Assembly: GCF_902498995.1 (NCBI RefSeq)
Contig: NZ_CABVLY010000005.1
Coordinates: 248,001-312,000, forward strand
Length of the DNA: 64,000 nucleotides
Origin: Burkholderia anthina
Lineage (GTDB): Bacteria > Pseudomonadota > Gammaproteobacteria > Burkholderiales > Burkholderiaceae
Reading direction: 5' to 3'
Numbering within the stretch: position 1 is the stretch's first letter; each line of letters opens with the position of its first letter. The notes under the pieces are model-generated. The model was given only the letters and a program-made list of their open reading frames with translations, made no database searches and had not been told where the DNA came from. Shown here in pieces: positions 7,942-15,922 of the stretch. A program made the translations under genes and the position numbers.

Positions 7942-8361
7942 TCAGCCAGCCCACGGATCGATCACGCGCAGGCCCGCCGCTTCGAACGGCGCGACATTGC
8001 GCGTAGCCACGATCAGGCCGTTCGCCGCGGCGGTCGCGGCGATGAAACCGTCGGCAGACGCCATCGCGTTGCCCATGGCGCGAGCCTGCGCACGAAGGCT
8101 CGCGTACGCGTGACTGGCCGCCTCATCGAACGGCAGGATCCGGCCGCGAAACAACGGCACCACGCGTTGCTCGATGCTTTGCTGCAGCCAGTCTCGCCTG
8201 CGCCCTTCCGGCAACGCGGCCACACCGAACCGCATCTCCGCCAGGCTGATCGCGGCAAGAAACAGCGTCTCGACGTTCTGCGCGTCGAGCCATGCGATCA
8301 CGGCCGCACTCGGCTCGCGTCGCAGCGGCTCGGCAATGACGTTGGTATCGACCAGAATCAT
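7942..8361 (-). CDS. fitB: FitB/VapC-type PIN-domain toxin
   Basis: A 139-residue PIN-domain ribonuclease of a type II toxin-antitoxin system. It opens MILVDTNVIAEPLR and contains the acidic residues of the metal site: D5, E42 (SLAEMRFGVA) and D104 (ASADGFIAATA). The fourth position, in VATRN, is Asn, a variation seen in many PIN toxins. Length, the LPFDE stretch and the NPW-like ending (DPWAG) match gonococcal FitB closely. It overlaps the antitoxin gene by 4 bases (ATGA), with the antitoxin first, the usual order. The pair sits alone between the pyrB terminator and the iron operon. Confidence 0.93.
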   Translation of the reverse strand: MILVDTNVIAEPLRREPSAAVIAWLDAQNVETLFLAAISLAEMRFGVAALPEGRRRDWLQQSIEQRVVPLFRGRILPFDEAASHAYASLRAQARAMGNAMASADGFIAATAAANGLIVATRNVAPFEAAGLRVIDPWAG

Positions 8362-8597
8362 TCGAAGCTCATCGGATCGGTTGGCGCTGTGCCGCGCTGA
8401 ATCTCTAAATCGATGCCGCCGGCCTCCCTCCCGATTTCAACCAGCAGCGTTCCCAGCCTGGGGCGCCCGCCGGGCCGAACGGCTTGTTCGAGGATGTCGC
8501 GAACCTCGGCCTCAGTGCTGCGGCCATGTTGCGCGGCACGAATCCGAAGCGCGCGATGCACCTCGTCGGGCAGATTTCGAACAGTGATCACGGGCAT
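8358..8597 (-). CDS. fitA: FitA-type ribbon-helix-helix antitoxin
   Basis: A 79-residue antitoxin. The N-terminal ribbon-helix-helix is ITVRNLPDEVHRALRIRAAQ, followed by HGRSTEAEVRDILEQA, which is very close to Neisseria FitA. The C-terminal RLGTLLVEIGREAGGIDLE matches the toxin-neutralising tail of that family. The start at 8597 has a GAGG site 8 bases upstream; an in-frame ATG at 8633 would add 12 residues before the ribbon and is rejected. FitA-FitB complexes bind their own promoter; the A/T-rich sequence just upstream (8600-8650) is the place to look for that operator. Confidence 0.92.
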   Translation of the reverse strand: MPVITVRNLPDEVHRALRIRAAQHGRSTEAEVRDILEQAVRPGGRPRLGTLLVEIGREAGGIDLEIQRGTAPTDPMSFE

Positions 8598-8917
8598 GAT
8601 GCACCTCACTACATTTGCTTGCAATGCAGTCATGTTATCACCTTGCTGTCATTTTTGGACGAGTAAAGACACAGCCACTGTAAGCTGTCAGCCGCGCCTT
8701 TCATACTCGGCCGTTCGGCCATCCCCCCGCCCCGCAAGCCTTCGCGCCCTTCACCACATTCGTCAACAATTTCCTTACAAATGCGAACAGGAACGCTTCT
8801 CATTTAACAAGAAATTACATAGAATGCCGCCTGAAAACAAATCGTAATAATTCCCGGCGGCATGCACCTTTCCGTACCACGCCGTTTCCGGGCCACACCG
8901 CGAGGTCGAAGCGCACC
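8598..8917. promoter_or_regulatory. divergent promoter region, possible iron-responsive box
   Basis: This 320-base gap separates the FitAB operon from the TonB receptor operon. Its right half is A/T-rich. At 8779-8805 is an imperfect inverted repeat, AAATGCGAA then nine bases then TTCTCATTT (8 of 9 positions match). Its position, about 115 bases before the receptor start, and the TTCTCATTT half, which resembles Fur-box halves, suggest iron control, but it is not a clean Fur consensus. Confidence 0.35.
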
Positions 8918-11161
8918 ATGAAGTCCCGTCCTGAAGAACTGAAGCTCGGCAAATTCACCACCCTGTGCAGCGTGCTCGCCGCGAGCCCTGCGTTCGCCGA
9001 CGGCACGCCGTCGCCCGCCCCGGTCGGCACCGAAGGCCATCTCGCGCCGATCGAGGTCCAGGGCAAGACCGAGCACAGCTACAAGGCCGACTTTTCCGCG
9101 TCCGTGAAATTCACCGCGCCGCTCGTCGACACGCCGAAGTCGGTCACCGTGATTCCGCAGGCGCTGATCCAGAGCAGCGGCGCGGCCACCCTGACCGAAG
9201 CGCTGCGCACCGTGCCCGGCATCACGTTCGGCGCCGGCGAGGGCGGCAATCCGCTCGGCGATCGCCCGTTCATTCGCGGCTACGACACGCAGGGCAGCAT
9301 GTTCGTCGACGGGATGCGCGACACGGGCGCGACCACGCGCGAGATCTTCAACACCGAGCGCGTCGAGATCACCAAGGGTTCCGACGGCGCGTACGGCGGC
9401 CGCGGCGGCGCGGGCGGCAGCATCAACCTGATCACGAAGGCGCCGCACCTCGGCACGACCGCCGCCGCGAGCGCGGGCCTCGGCACCGACCGCTACCGCC
9501 GCTTCACCGCCGATGGCAACTGGCAGTTCGCCGATCACGCCGCGTTCCGCCTGAACCTGATGAGCCACAACAACGACGTCGCCGGCCGCGACGCCGTCAA
9601 CAACGAGCGCTGGGGCGTCGCGCCGTCGATCGCGTTCGGTCTCGGCACGCCGACGCGCGTGACCGCCAGCTACTACCACCTGTCGACCGACGACCTGCCC
9701 GACAGCGGCATTCCGTACTTCTACACGACGTCGAACAAGCCCGCGAACGTCGACACGATCTATCCGGCGCCCGTCGACCGCCACAACTTCTACGGGCTGA
9801 TCGACCGCGACTTCCGCAAGACCACGTCCGACATCAGCACGATCAAGATCGAGCACGACATCACGCCGGGGCTGACGGTGCGCAACACCACGCGCTACAC
9901 GGAATCGACGCAGGACTACATCTGGACGCAGCCCGACGACAGCCAGGGCAACGTGGTGAACGGCAAGGTCTGGCGCCGCAACAACAACCGCAACAGCTCG
10001 ATCAACAGCCTCGCCAACCTGACCGAGCTGTTCGGCGAATTCCGCACCGGCCCGTTCAAGCACAGCTTCACGACCGGCATCGAACTGTCGCGCGAATGGG
10101 GCAAGCGCGACGCGTACACCGTCGCGACGGATACCGGCAAGATCTGCCAGCAAGGCATCGGCGCGGCGTCGGGCTACAACTGCACGAGCCTCTGGTCGCC
10201 GAATCCGAGCGATCCGTGGGCCGGCTCGATCACGCGCAACAACGATTACGCGCACGCGCGCACCACGACGAAGTCGATCTACGGCTTCGACACGATCGAG
10301 CTCACGCCGCGCTGGCAGGTCAACGCCGGCGTGCGCGTCGACGACTACTCGACCCGCTTCACCGACACCAGGGCGAACGGCGGCAAGACCTACACCCGCG
10401 ACGACACGCTCTTCAACTGGCAGCTCGGTGCCGTGTTCAAGCCGGCTCAGAACGGCAGCATCTACGCGTCGTATGCAACGTCGTCGACGCCGGCCGGCAT
10501 GCTGCTCGGCGAAGGCAGCGAGACGCAGTCGCTCACGCCGGGCCGCGGCGGCGTCGGCCCGAACGCCGATCAGCTTGCGCCGGAAAAGAACCGCAGCATC
10601 GAACTCGGCACGAAGTGGAACGTGCTCAACGACAAGCTGTCGCTGACCGCCGCGCTGTTCCAGATCGACACGACGAATGCACGCGTGACGCTGCCGAACA
10701 ACGAATACGCGATGGTCGGCAACAAGCGCGTGCAGGGTCTCGAACTCGGCGTCGCCGGCCAGATCACGAAGCAGTGGCAGGTGTTCGGCGGCTACACGTA
10801 CATGAAGAGCGAACTGCGCGACAACGGCAAGGATGCCGTGAACGACGGCCACCGCTTCCCGAACACGCCGAAGCACAGCTTCACGATGTGGTCGAACTAC
10901 GACGTGACGCCGAAGTTCACCGTCGGCGGCGGCGCGTTCTACATGTCGGAGGTGTTCGGCGATCCCGCGAACCTGCGCGCCGTGCCGTCGTACTGGCGCT
11001 TCGATGCGATGGCGCAGTACCGGATCAACAAGAAGCTCGACCTGCAGCTGAACGTGAACAACCTGTTCAACCGCACGTACTTCGATCAGGCGTATCCGGC
11101 GCACTACGCGTCGATCGCACCGGGCCGCTCGGCGTTCGTCACGCTGAACGCGCGCTACTGA
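8918..11161 (+). CDS. piuA: TonB-dependent siderophore receptor, PiuA/Fiu type
   Basis: A 747-residue outer-membrane receptor. It has a signal peptide (cleavage likely after ASPAFA), a TonB box region (LAPIEVQGK), a plug domain (DTPKSVTVIPQALIQ; PFIRGYDTQGSMFVDGMRD; ERVEITKGSDGAYGGRGGAG) and a long beta-barrel ending in TLNARY with a terminal aromatic residue. The plug resembles catecholate receptors such as Fiu and PiuA. It heads an operon with a Sel1 protein and a PiuC-type dioxygenase, the gene set found beside fiu/piuA elsewhere, which supports the assignment. Such receptors import ferric catecholates and catechol-bearing antibiotics. The ribosome-binding site before the ATG is weak. Confidence 0.9.
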   Translation: MKSRPEELKLGKFTTLCSVLAASPAFADGTPSPAPVGTEGHLAPIEVQGKTEHSYKADFSASVKFTAPLVDTPKSVTVIPQALIQSSGAATLTEALRTVPGITFGAGEGGNPLGDRPFIRGYDTQGSMFVDGMRDTGATTREIFNTERVEITKGSDGAYGGRGGAGGSINLITKAPHLGTTAAASAGLGTDRYRRFTADGNWQFADHAAFRLNLMSHNNDVAGRDAVNNERWGVAPSIAFGLGTPTRVTASYYHLSTDDLPDSGIPYFYTTSNKPANVDTIYPAPVDRHNFYGLIDRDFRKTTSDISTIKIEHDITPGLTVRNTTRYTESTQDYIWTQPDDSQGNVVNGKVWRRNNNRNSSINSLANLTELFGEFRTGPFKHSFTTGIELSREWGKRDAYTVATDTGKICQQGIGAASGYNCTSLWSPNPSDPWAGSITRNNDYAHARTTTKSIYGFDTIELTPRWQVNAGVRVDDYSTRFTDTRANGGKTYTRDDTLFNWQLGAVFKPAQNGSIYASYATSSTPAGMLLGEGSETQSLTPGRGGVGPNADQLAPEKNRSIELGTKWNVLNDKLSLTAALFQIDTTNARVTLPNNEYAMVGNKRVQGLELGVAGQITKQWQVFGGYTYMKSELRDNGKDAVNDGHRFPNTPKHSFTMWSNYDVTPKFTVGGGAFYMSEVFGDPANLRAVPSYWRFDAMAQYRINKKLDLQLNVNNLFNRTYFDQAYPAHYASIAPGRSAFVTLNARY

Positions 11162-11164
11162 TCG

Positions 11165-11920
11165 ATGGAAGCCGTATCGCTGAAGGCGCTCGCGTCGGTG
11201 TCGCCGGGCGCGTTCGCCGAGATCCTCGCCGGGCCGCCCGAGCGCGCCGCCGCGTGGGTGGCGGCGGCCGCCGACAACGGCATCGTCGACGCGCAGGCCG
11301 TCTACGGACAGTATCTGCTCGACGGGCACGGCGTCGCGCGCGATCCGGCCGCCGCGTTCGGCTGGTTCCGGCATGCGGCGCGCGCCGGTCATTCGATGGC
11401 GATGAACATGCTCGGCCGCTGCTACGAGTTCGGCTGGGGCACGGCCGCCTGCGCGCCGGTGGCCGTGTACTGGTATCGGCTCGCCGCGCAGGCCGGGCTC
11501 GACTGGGGGATGTACAACTACGCGACGGCGCTCGCGCTCGGCAACGGCGTCGACGAGAACCGCGCCGACGCGCTCGACTGGTTTCGCCGCGCGGCCGCGC
11601 TCGGTCATGCGAAATCGATCAACCTGATCGGCGGTTTCTACGAAGACGGCTGGGTTGTGCCCGTCGACGCCGAAGCCGCGTTCGACCACTATCGCCGCGC
11701 GGCGGAGGCCGGCGACTTCCGCGGCCAGTTCAACTACGCACGACTGCTCGCGGCGCGCGGGCGCATCGATGAAGCGCTCGGGTGGCTCGCGCGCGTACCG
11801 GCCACCGCGACCCCGGCATTCGTCGCGAAGATGCGTGCGTATCTCGCGTCGTCGCCGCTCGATGCGTTTCGCGCGGCCGCGATGCGGCTGCCGTCTCACG
11901 AGAAGGAATTCGAATCATGA
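11165..11920 (+). CDS. Sel1-repeat (TPR-like) protein in the iron operon
   Basis: A 251-residue protein made largely of Sel1-like repeats of about 36 residues, seen in [55 protein letters not shown] and [20 protein letters not shown]. These are helix pairs that form protein-binding superhelices. No signal peptide is seen, so it is probably cytoplasmic. It starts 3 bases after the receptor stop and overlaps the dioxygenase by 4 bases, so the three products are made together. Sel1 proteins are recurrent partners of piuA-piuC in Burkholderia-type loci; the job is unknown. Confidence 0.88.
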   Translation: MEAVSLKALASVSPGAFAEILAGPPERAAAWVAAAADNGIVDAQAVYGQYLLDGHGVARDPAAAFGWFRHAARAGHSMAMNMLGRCYEFGWGTAACAPVAVYWYRLAAQAGLDWGMYNYATALALGNGVDENRADALDWFRRAAALGHAKSINLIGGFYEDGWVVPVDAEAAFDHYRRAAEAGDFRGQFNYARLLAARGRIDEALGWLARVPATATPAFVAKMRAYLASSPLDAFRAAAMRLPSHEKEFES

Positions 11921-12600
11921 TGCTTCATATCCCTGGCGTGCTGACGCACGCGCAGGTCGCGCAATGCCGCGAATTGCTCGATGCCGCCGACTGGGTCGAC
12001 GGCAACGCGACGTCCGGCGCGCAGTCGGCGCTGGCGAAACGAAACCGGCAGTTGCCGGAAGATTCGCCCGTCGCGCGCGCGGTCGGCGATGCGATCCAGG
12101 ATGCGCTGGCGCGTCATGCGCTGTTCTTTTCGGCGGCGCTGCCGCTGAAAGTGTTTCCGCCGCTGTTCAATCGCTACGAAGGCGGCGAGACGTTCGGCAC
12201 GCACGTCGACAACGCGATCCGGCTGCTACGCGGCACGGATTTTCGCGTGCGCAGCGATCTGTCGGCGACGCTGTTTCTCGAGGAACCGGATGCGTACGAC
12301 GGTGGCGAGCTGTGTGTGGAAGATACCTACGGCGTGCATCGTGCGAAGCTGCCGGCGGGTGATCTCGTGCTGTATCCGGCGTCGAGCCTGCATCACGTGA
12401 CACCGGTCACGCGCGGCGAACGCGTCGCGTCGTTCTTCTGGATTCAGAGCATGGTGCGCGATGACGGAGACCGCACGCTGCTGTTCCAGCTCGATATGCA
12501 GATTCAGGCGCTTTCCGCCGAGAAAGGCGCGAAGGATCCGATGGTCATTGCGTTGACGGGGATTTATCACAACCTGTTGAGGAAGTGGGCGGATGCGTGA
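11917..12600 (+). CDS. piuC: PiuC/YbiX-type Fe(II)/2-oxoglutarate dioxygenase
   Basis: A 227-residue PKHD-type hydroxylase. The 2-His-1-Asp iron site is visible as GTHVDNAIR (His and Asp) and [12 protein letters not shown] (distal His plus the 2-oxoglutarate-binding Arg). It begins [20 protein letters not shown], typical for the family. The first ATG at 11917 overlaps the Sel1 stop and has AAGGA 9 bases upstream. YbiX and PiuC are encoded beside catecholate receptors and are thought to act in iron acquisition; the substrate is not established. It is the last gene of the operon. Confidence 0.93.
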   Translation: MMLHIPGVLTHAQVAQCRELLDAADWVDGNATSGAQSALAKRNRQLPEDSPVARAVGDAIQDALARHALFFSAALPLKVFPPLFNRYEGGETFGTHVDNAIRLLRGTDFRVRSDLSATLFLEEPDAYDGGELCVEDTYGVHRAKLPAGDLVLYPASSLHHVTPVTRGERVASFFWIQSMVRDDGDRTLLFQLDMQIQALSAEKGAKDPMVIALTGIYHNLLRKWADA

Positions 12601-12798
12601 TGCGCCTGGTGAAAAAACGCCGTCCCGCCGGGCCCGCTGAAGTCACACCATCTCCCGCCATTCCGGCCGCCGCTCCCGTGACATTGCACGAACCCCACGG
12701 CAAACCGCGCGACGTCGAATGCGTCGCCCACACCTCGTGCGCGTCACTTCGCCGGTGCTAACATGCGTCGATCAAAAGCGACTTCGCGCCAATCACGC

Positions 12799-13527
12799 AT
12801 GAGCAAAACGACACCCCCGGCCAAATCGCGCCCTACCCGCAGCGACGCACAGCGACAGGCGATCCTCGACGCAGCCTCGCTGCTGTTCATCGAGAAAGGA
12901 TTCGCCGGCACCAACATCAACGACATCGCCGACGCGGTCGGCATGACGCGCACGGCGCTGTACTACTACTTCCCCAGCAAGGAATCCATGCTGGAAGTAT
13001 TGACGCGGGAAGTCACCGAACGCGCCAGCGATCTGACCAAGGCGGTCGCGCAGCGCGCCGAGCTGCCGCCCGACGAAGGGCTGCGGCAACTGATCCTGCA
13101 TCACGCCGGACTGATCCTCGCGCATCCGCTGCAGTTCCGTGTCGTCGAGCGCAGCGAGAGCAGCCTGCCGGATGCGCAGCGCCAGGCGGCTCAGGCCGCA
13201 CGGCGCGCGGTACGCAACGACTTCGTGAACGTGATCCGGCGCGGCATCGAACACGGTGTATTCCATGCGATCGACGCCGATATCGCGGCGTTCTCGATCA
13301 TCGGCATGTGCAACTGGTGCGCGTGGTGGTTCGACAGCCGCCGCGGCGAATCCATCGATGCCGTGGCCGAACTGATCGCGTCGCTGGGACTGCGCATGCT
13401 CTGCGTGGAACCCGCCGCCGCCGGCCAACCACCGCCTGCCGCCGGCTCCGCCGACGTCCGCCATGCACTGACGCGCATGCGCGAAGCACTGACGACCCTC
13501 GAAAACAGCCTGAACAGCAAGGACTGA
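12799..13527 (+). CDS. TetR-family transcriptional regulator of the aromatic cluster
   Basis: A 242-residue regulator. The N-terminal HTH runs from AILDAASLLFIEKGFAGTNI through DIADAVGMTRTALYYYFPSK, the TetR signature. The C-terminal ligand domain is helical with an aromatic patch (MCNWCAWWFDSRRGES). An ATG at 12763 would add 12 residues; 12799 is preferred because it begins the usual short tail. It is co-oriented with the catabolic genes. A near-perfect 30-base palindrome 46 bases after its stop, over the promoter of the next gene, is its likely operator. A related site lies before the AraC gene at the far end of the cluster. Confidence 0.9.
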   Translation: MSKTTPPAKSRPTRSDAQRQAILDAASLLFIEKGFAGTNINDIADAVGMTRTALYYYFPSKESMLEVLTREVTERASDLTKAVAQRAELPPDEGLRQLILHHAGLILAHPLQFRVVERSESSLPDAQRQAAQAARRAVRNDFVNVIRRGIEHGVFHAIDADIAAFSIIGMCNWCAWWFDSRRGESIDAVAELIASLGLRMLCVEPAAAGQPPPAAGSADVRHALTRMREALTTLENSLNSKD

Positions 13528-13573
13528 CTGCGACCGGCCGGCCGGTCGCCCGTCGTCGCCCGGGTCAGAGTTT

Positions 13574-13619
13574 ACACTAACGTCAAATATTTGACGCTAG
13601 TGTCGAATCAACCTAGCAT
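13574..13619 (+). promoter_or_regulatory. TetR-type operator over the aromatic-cluster promoter
   Basis: Positions 13574-13603 form a palindrome with half-sites ACACTAACGTCAAAT and ATTTGACGCTAGTGT; 14 of 15 positions are complementary. TTGACG inside the right half (13591-13596) is a good -35, and TAGCAT at 13614-13619 follows with a 17-base spacer. A repressor bound here would cover the -35. The hydrolase ATG is 44 bases downstream. Confidence 0.85.
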
Positions 13620-13663
13620 TGGCACATGCCCAATGTCAGGAGCGCGTCCGCGCGATTCGTCCG

Positions 13664-14947
13664 ATGAACAGCTTGCATTCCTCCAGCACGACGGCCGCCC
13701 AGGCCACGGCGGGTTTTCTCAATACCGACTGGAACCCGCGTGACGTTCCGCCGGGTACGGTCACGTCCAATGTCGTGTTGCGCACGGCCGATCAGGCGGC
13801 AACCGGCGGCTCGCTGTACCGCCCCGCGACGGCGACCGACACGGTCGTCTGCATCATGCACCCGCGCGAGTTCATGGCCTGCCACTATCTGATCCCGGAT
13901 ATCGTGGGCACCGGCTATGCAGCGTGGTCGCAATCGCCGCGCTCGGTGGGCAACGATCTGCGGCTCGAACACGAATTTGCGCTGCACGACGTGGCCGCGG
14001 GTCTGCAGTACCTGCGGGCGGCCGGCTTCCGGCGCATCGTACTGCTCGGCAATTCGGGCGGGGCGGGGCTGTACGCGCTATACGTCCAGCAGTCGGCGTT
14101 ACCCGGCGCGCAACGCATTGCACGCACGCCGGGCGGACGCCCGACGCAACTGGCGGAGCTTGACATGCCCGCCGTGGACGGCTTCGTGCTGGTCGGCCCG
14201 CATCCCGGACAGGGCGCGCTGCTGCTCAACTGCATCGATCCGAGCGTCATCGACGAAAACGATCCGCTGTCCGTCGATCCATCGCTCGATCCGCTGTCGC
14301 CGGCCAACGGATACGGCGGCAAAGGCGACACCCGCTACAGCGCCGAATTCATCGAACGCTATCGAGCTGCACAACGCGCGCGCGTGGAACGCATCGACAC
14401 GCGCGCCCGGGCGCTGATCGCGCGCCGCCAGGACGCGCGCCGACGCGTAAAGGAGCATGGCGCGAGCGGCCTCGCGATCGCACCGGAAGACCGACGCGTC
14501 GCCGGGCACACGCCGATCTTCAATGTCTGGCGCACGGACGCCGACCTGCGCTGCTTCGATCTGGCGCTCGACGGATCCGACCGGCACTTCGGCTCGCTCT
14601 GGGGCGCCGATCCCTACGCGTCGAACTACGGTGCCGTCGGATTCGCGCGCCAGTGCACGCCGGAGAGCTGGCTGTCGACCTGGTCGGCCCTGTCGTCGAA
14701 TGCATCGCTCGCCAAAACGGCGCCGTCGATCGTCCAGCCGACCCTCATCATCGAATACACCGGCGACCAGGCGTGCTTCCCGGGCGACGTGCACCGCATC
14801 GTCGATGCCATCGCGTCACGGGACACGCTCCACCAGCGCGTGCGCGGCGATCACCACGGCCGCGCGCTGACCGCCCGGGAAGCGCCCGGACGGCTCGAAG
14901 CCGGCCGCCTGCTCGCGCAGTGGCTCAACACGCGCTTTCCACGCTGA
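13664..14947 (+). CDS. alpha/beta-hydrolase of the aromatic cluster
   Basis: A protein of about 427 residues. The nucleophile elbow is GNSGGAG in the strand-turn-helix RIVLLGNSGGAGLYALYVQQ, and a late His (GDHHGRAL, where ring-cleavage hydrolases carry the catalytic His) plus an Asp in YTGDQACFPGD complete a plausible triad. At about 430 residues it is much longer than the roughly 280-residue meta-cleavage hydrolases, with a large Arg-rich insertion in the middle (YRAAQRARVERIDTRARALI). It is the first gene after the TetR operator. From context I infer that it hydrolyses the ring-cleavage product, for example releasing pyruvate and maleate, but an ester or amide hydrolase for an upstream substrate is equally possible. 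A longer TTG start at 13619 exists; the ATG at 13664 is preferred. Confidence 0.75.
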   Translation: MNSLHSSSTTAAQATAGFLNTDWNPRDVPPGTVTSNVVLRTADQAATGGSLYRPATATDTVVCIMHPREFMACHYLIPDIVGTGYAAWSQSPRSVGNDLRLEHEFALHDVAAGLQYLRAAGFRRIVLLGNSGGAGLYALYVQQSALPGAQRIARTPGGRPTQLAELDMPAVDGFVLVGPHPGQGALLLNCIDPSVIDENDPLSVDPSLDPLSPANGYGGKGDTRYSAEFIERYRAAQRARVERIDTRARALIARRQDARRRVKEHGASGLAIAPEDRRVAGHTPIFNVWRTDADLRCFDLALDGSDRHFGSLWGADPYASNYGAVGFARQCTPESWLSTWSALSSNASLAKTAPSIVQPTLIIEYTGDQACFPGDVHRIVDAIASRDTLHQRVRGDHHGRALTAREAPGRLEAGRLLAQWLNTRFPR

Positions 14948-15018
14948 CCGGACGCCGTCGCCCGCTGCATCCCGGTTCCATTCATCGTCATCCCGACCAC
15001 TCACGGAAGTCACTCGTC

Positions 15019-15900
15019 ATGTCCGTACACAACCTTCCTTCGTTGACGCTGCGCGGCGTCGACCATACCGCTCGGCCCACGTGGCAATTACGCGAAACCA
15101 TCGAGTTCTATCGCGACACACTCGGCCTGCCGCTCGTGCACGTGATCTCCGCGCGCGGCTGGGGACCGGCCACGCACCCGGACTTCCTGCATTTCTTCTT
15201 CGACAGCGGCAACGGCAGCACCATCGCGTTCTTCTACTACCTCGGCAGCGAAGAGCCGGCCGGCATGCGCGATCGCGCAGCCTCGCGCCCGCTGCCGGAC
15301 GATCATGTCGCCGACGCGACGCATACCGCATGGCTCGTGGACGGCGCCGACGCATTGCGCGCATGGAAACAGCACCTGGACGCACAAGGGCTGGACGTGT
15401 CGGTCGAGACCCGGCACGAAGTCATCGAATCGGTCTACGTACGCGACCCGAACGGCTATTTCGTCGAGTTCACGCACAAACTGCGCCCGCTGACGCCCCT
15501 CGATGCCACCGATGCCCGACTGACGCTCGAAGCAGCCGTGGCGCTCGAGGATGCGGCGCGCGCTGGCGGCCGTCCGTTCGATACGATCGACGCGGTCTGG
15601 CGCCGCAAGGGCGAACTGGTGGCCGAACGCGACGGCAACCCGGACGCGCCGGTGCGCATTTCGGTTCCGCGCGTGGCGGAATTCGCCCCACTGGTGCAGG
15701 CGGCAAAGGACCATCCGGATTGCCGCGTTCACGAAGGTGAGGAATACGATTCAATCGAGTCGGATGGTCCGGTCGAATTCGCACGCAAGACGCTCGGCTT
15801 CAAGCCGGCCCTGTGGTACGGCATGCTCACTGGCGGGCTGCGCGGGCGCATCGAGCGCTTCGACCGTGACGTGCTGCGCATCGTACCGGCACAATCCTGA
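15019..15900 (+). CDS. VOC-fold protein, candidate ring-cleavage dioxygenase
   Basis: A 293-residue protein. Residues 8-155 form a vicinal-oxygen-chelate (glyoxalase/extradiol) domain. The three metal ligands are in place: H16 (RGVDHT), H102 (ATHTAWLVD) and E150 (NGYFVEF), the 2-His-1-carboxylate pattern of extradiol dioxygenases. The remaining 130 residues form an extra C-terminal part that I do not recognise (VAEFAPLVQAAKDHPDCRV, then a segment with LGFKPALWYGMLTGGLRG). As the only gene in the cluster with a plausible oxygen-activating metal site suited to ring opening, it is my candidate for cleaving a 5-hydroxylated (gentisate-like) ring. A glyoxalase-type isomerase or fosfomycin-type role is possible. 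It lies 71 bases after the hydrolase and 22 before the ligase. Confidence 0.75.
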   Translation: MSVHNLPSLTLRGVDHTARPTWQLRETIEFYRDTLGLPLVHVISARGWGPATHPDFLHFFFDSGNGSTIAFFYYLGSEEPAGMRDRAASRPLPDDHVADATHTAWLVDGADALRAWKQHLDAQGLDVSVETRHEVIESVYVRDPNGYFVEFTHKLRPLTPLDATDARLTLEAAVALEDAARAGGRPFDTIDAVWRRKGELVAERDGNPDAPVRISVPRVAEFAPLVQAAKDHPDCRVHEGEEYDSIESDGPVEFARKTLGFKPALWYGMLTGGLRGRIERFDRDVLRIVPAQS

Positions 15901-15922
15901 TCAGAAAGCGAAGGAGACAGAC

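Noticed and set aside
7942..8361. Asn in place of the fourth acidic PIN residue as evidence of an inactive toxin
   Set aside because: VATRN is common among PIN-domain toxins, so the change alone does not imply inactivation.
8804..11899. A 1031-codon minus-strand frame opposite the TonB receptor operon
   Set aside because: It is Arg/Val/Ala-rich mirror coding produced by strong third-position G/C bias; the plus strand encodes clear receptor motifs.
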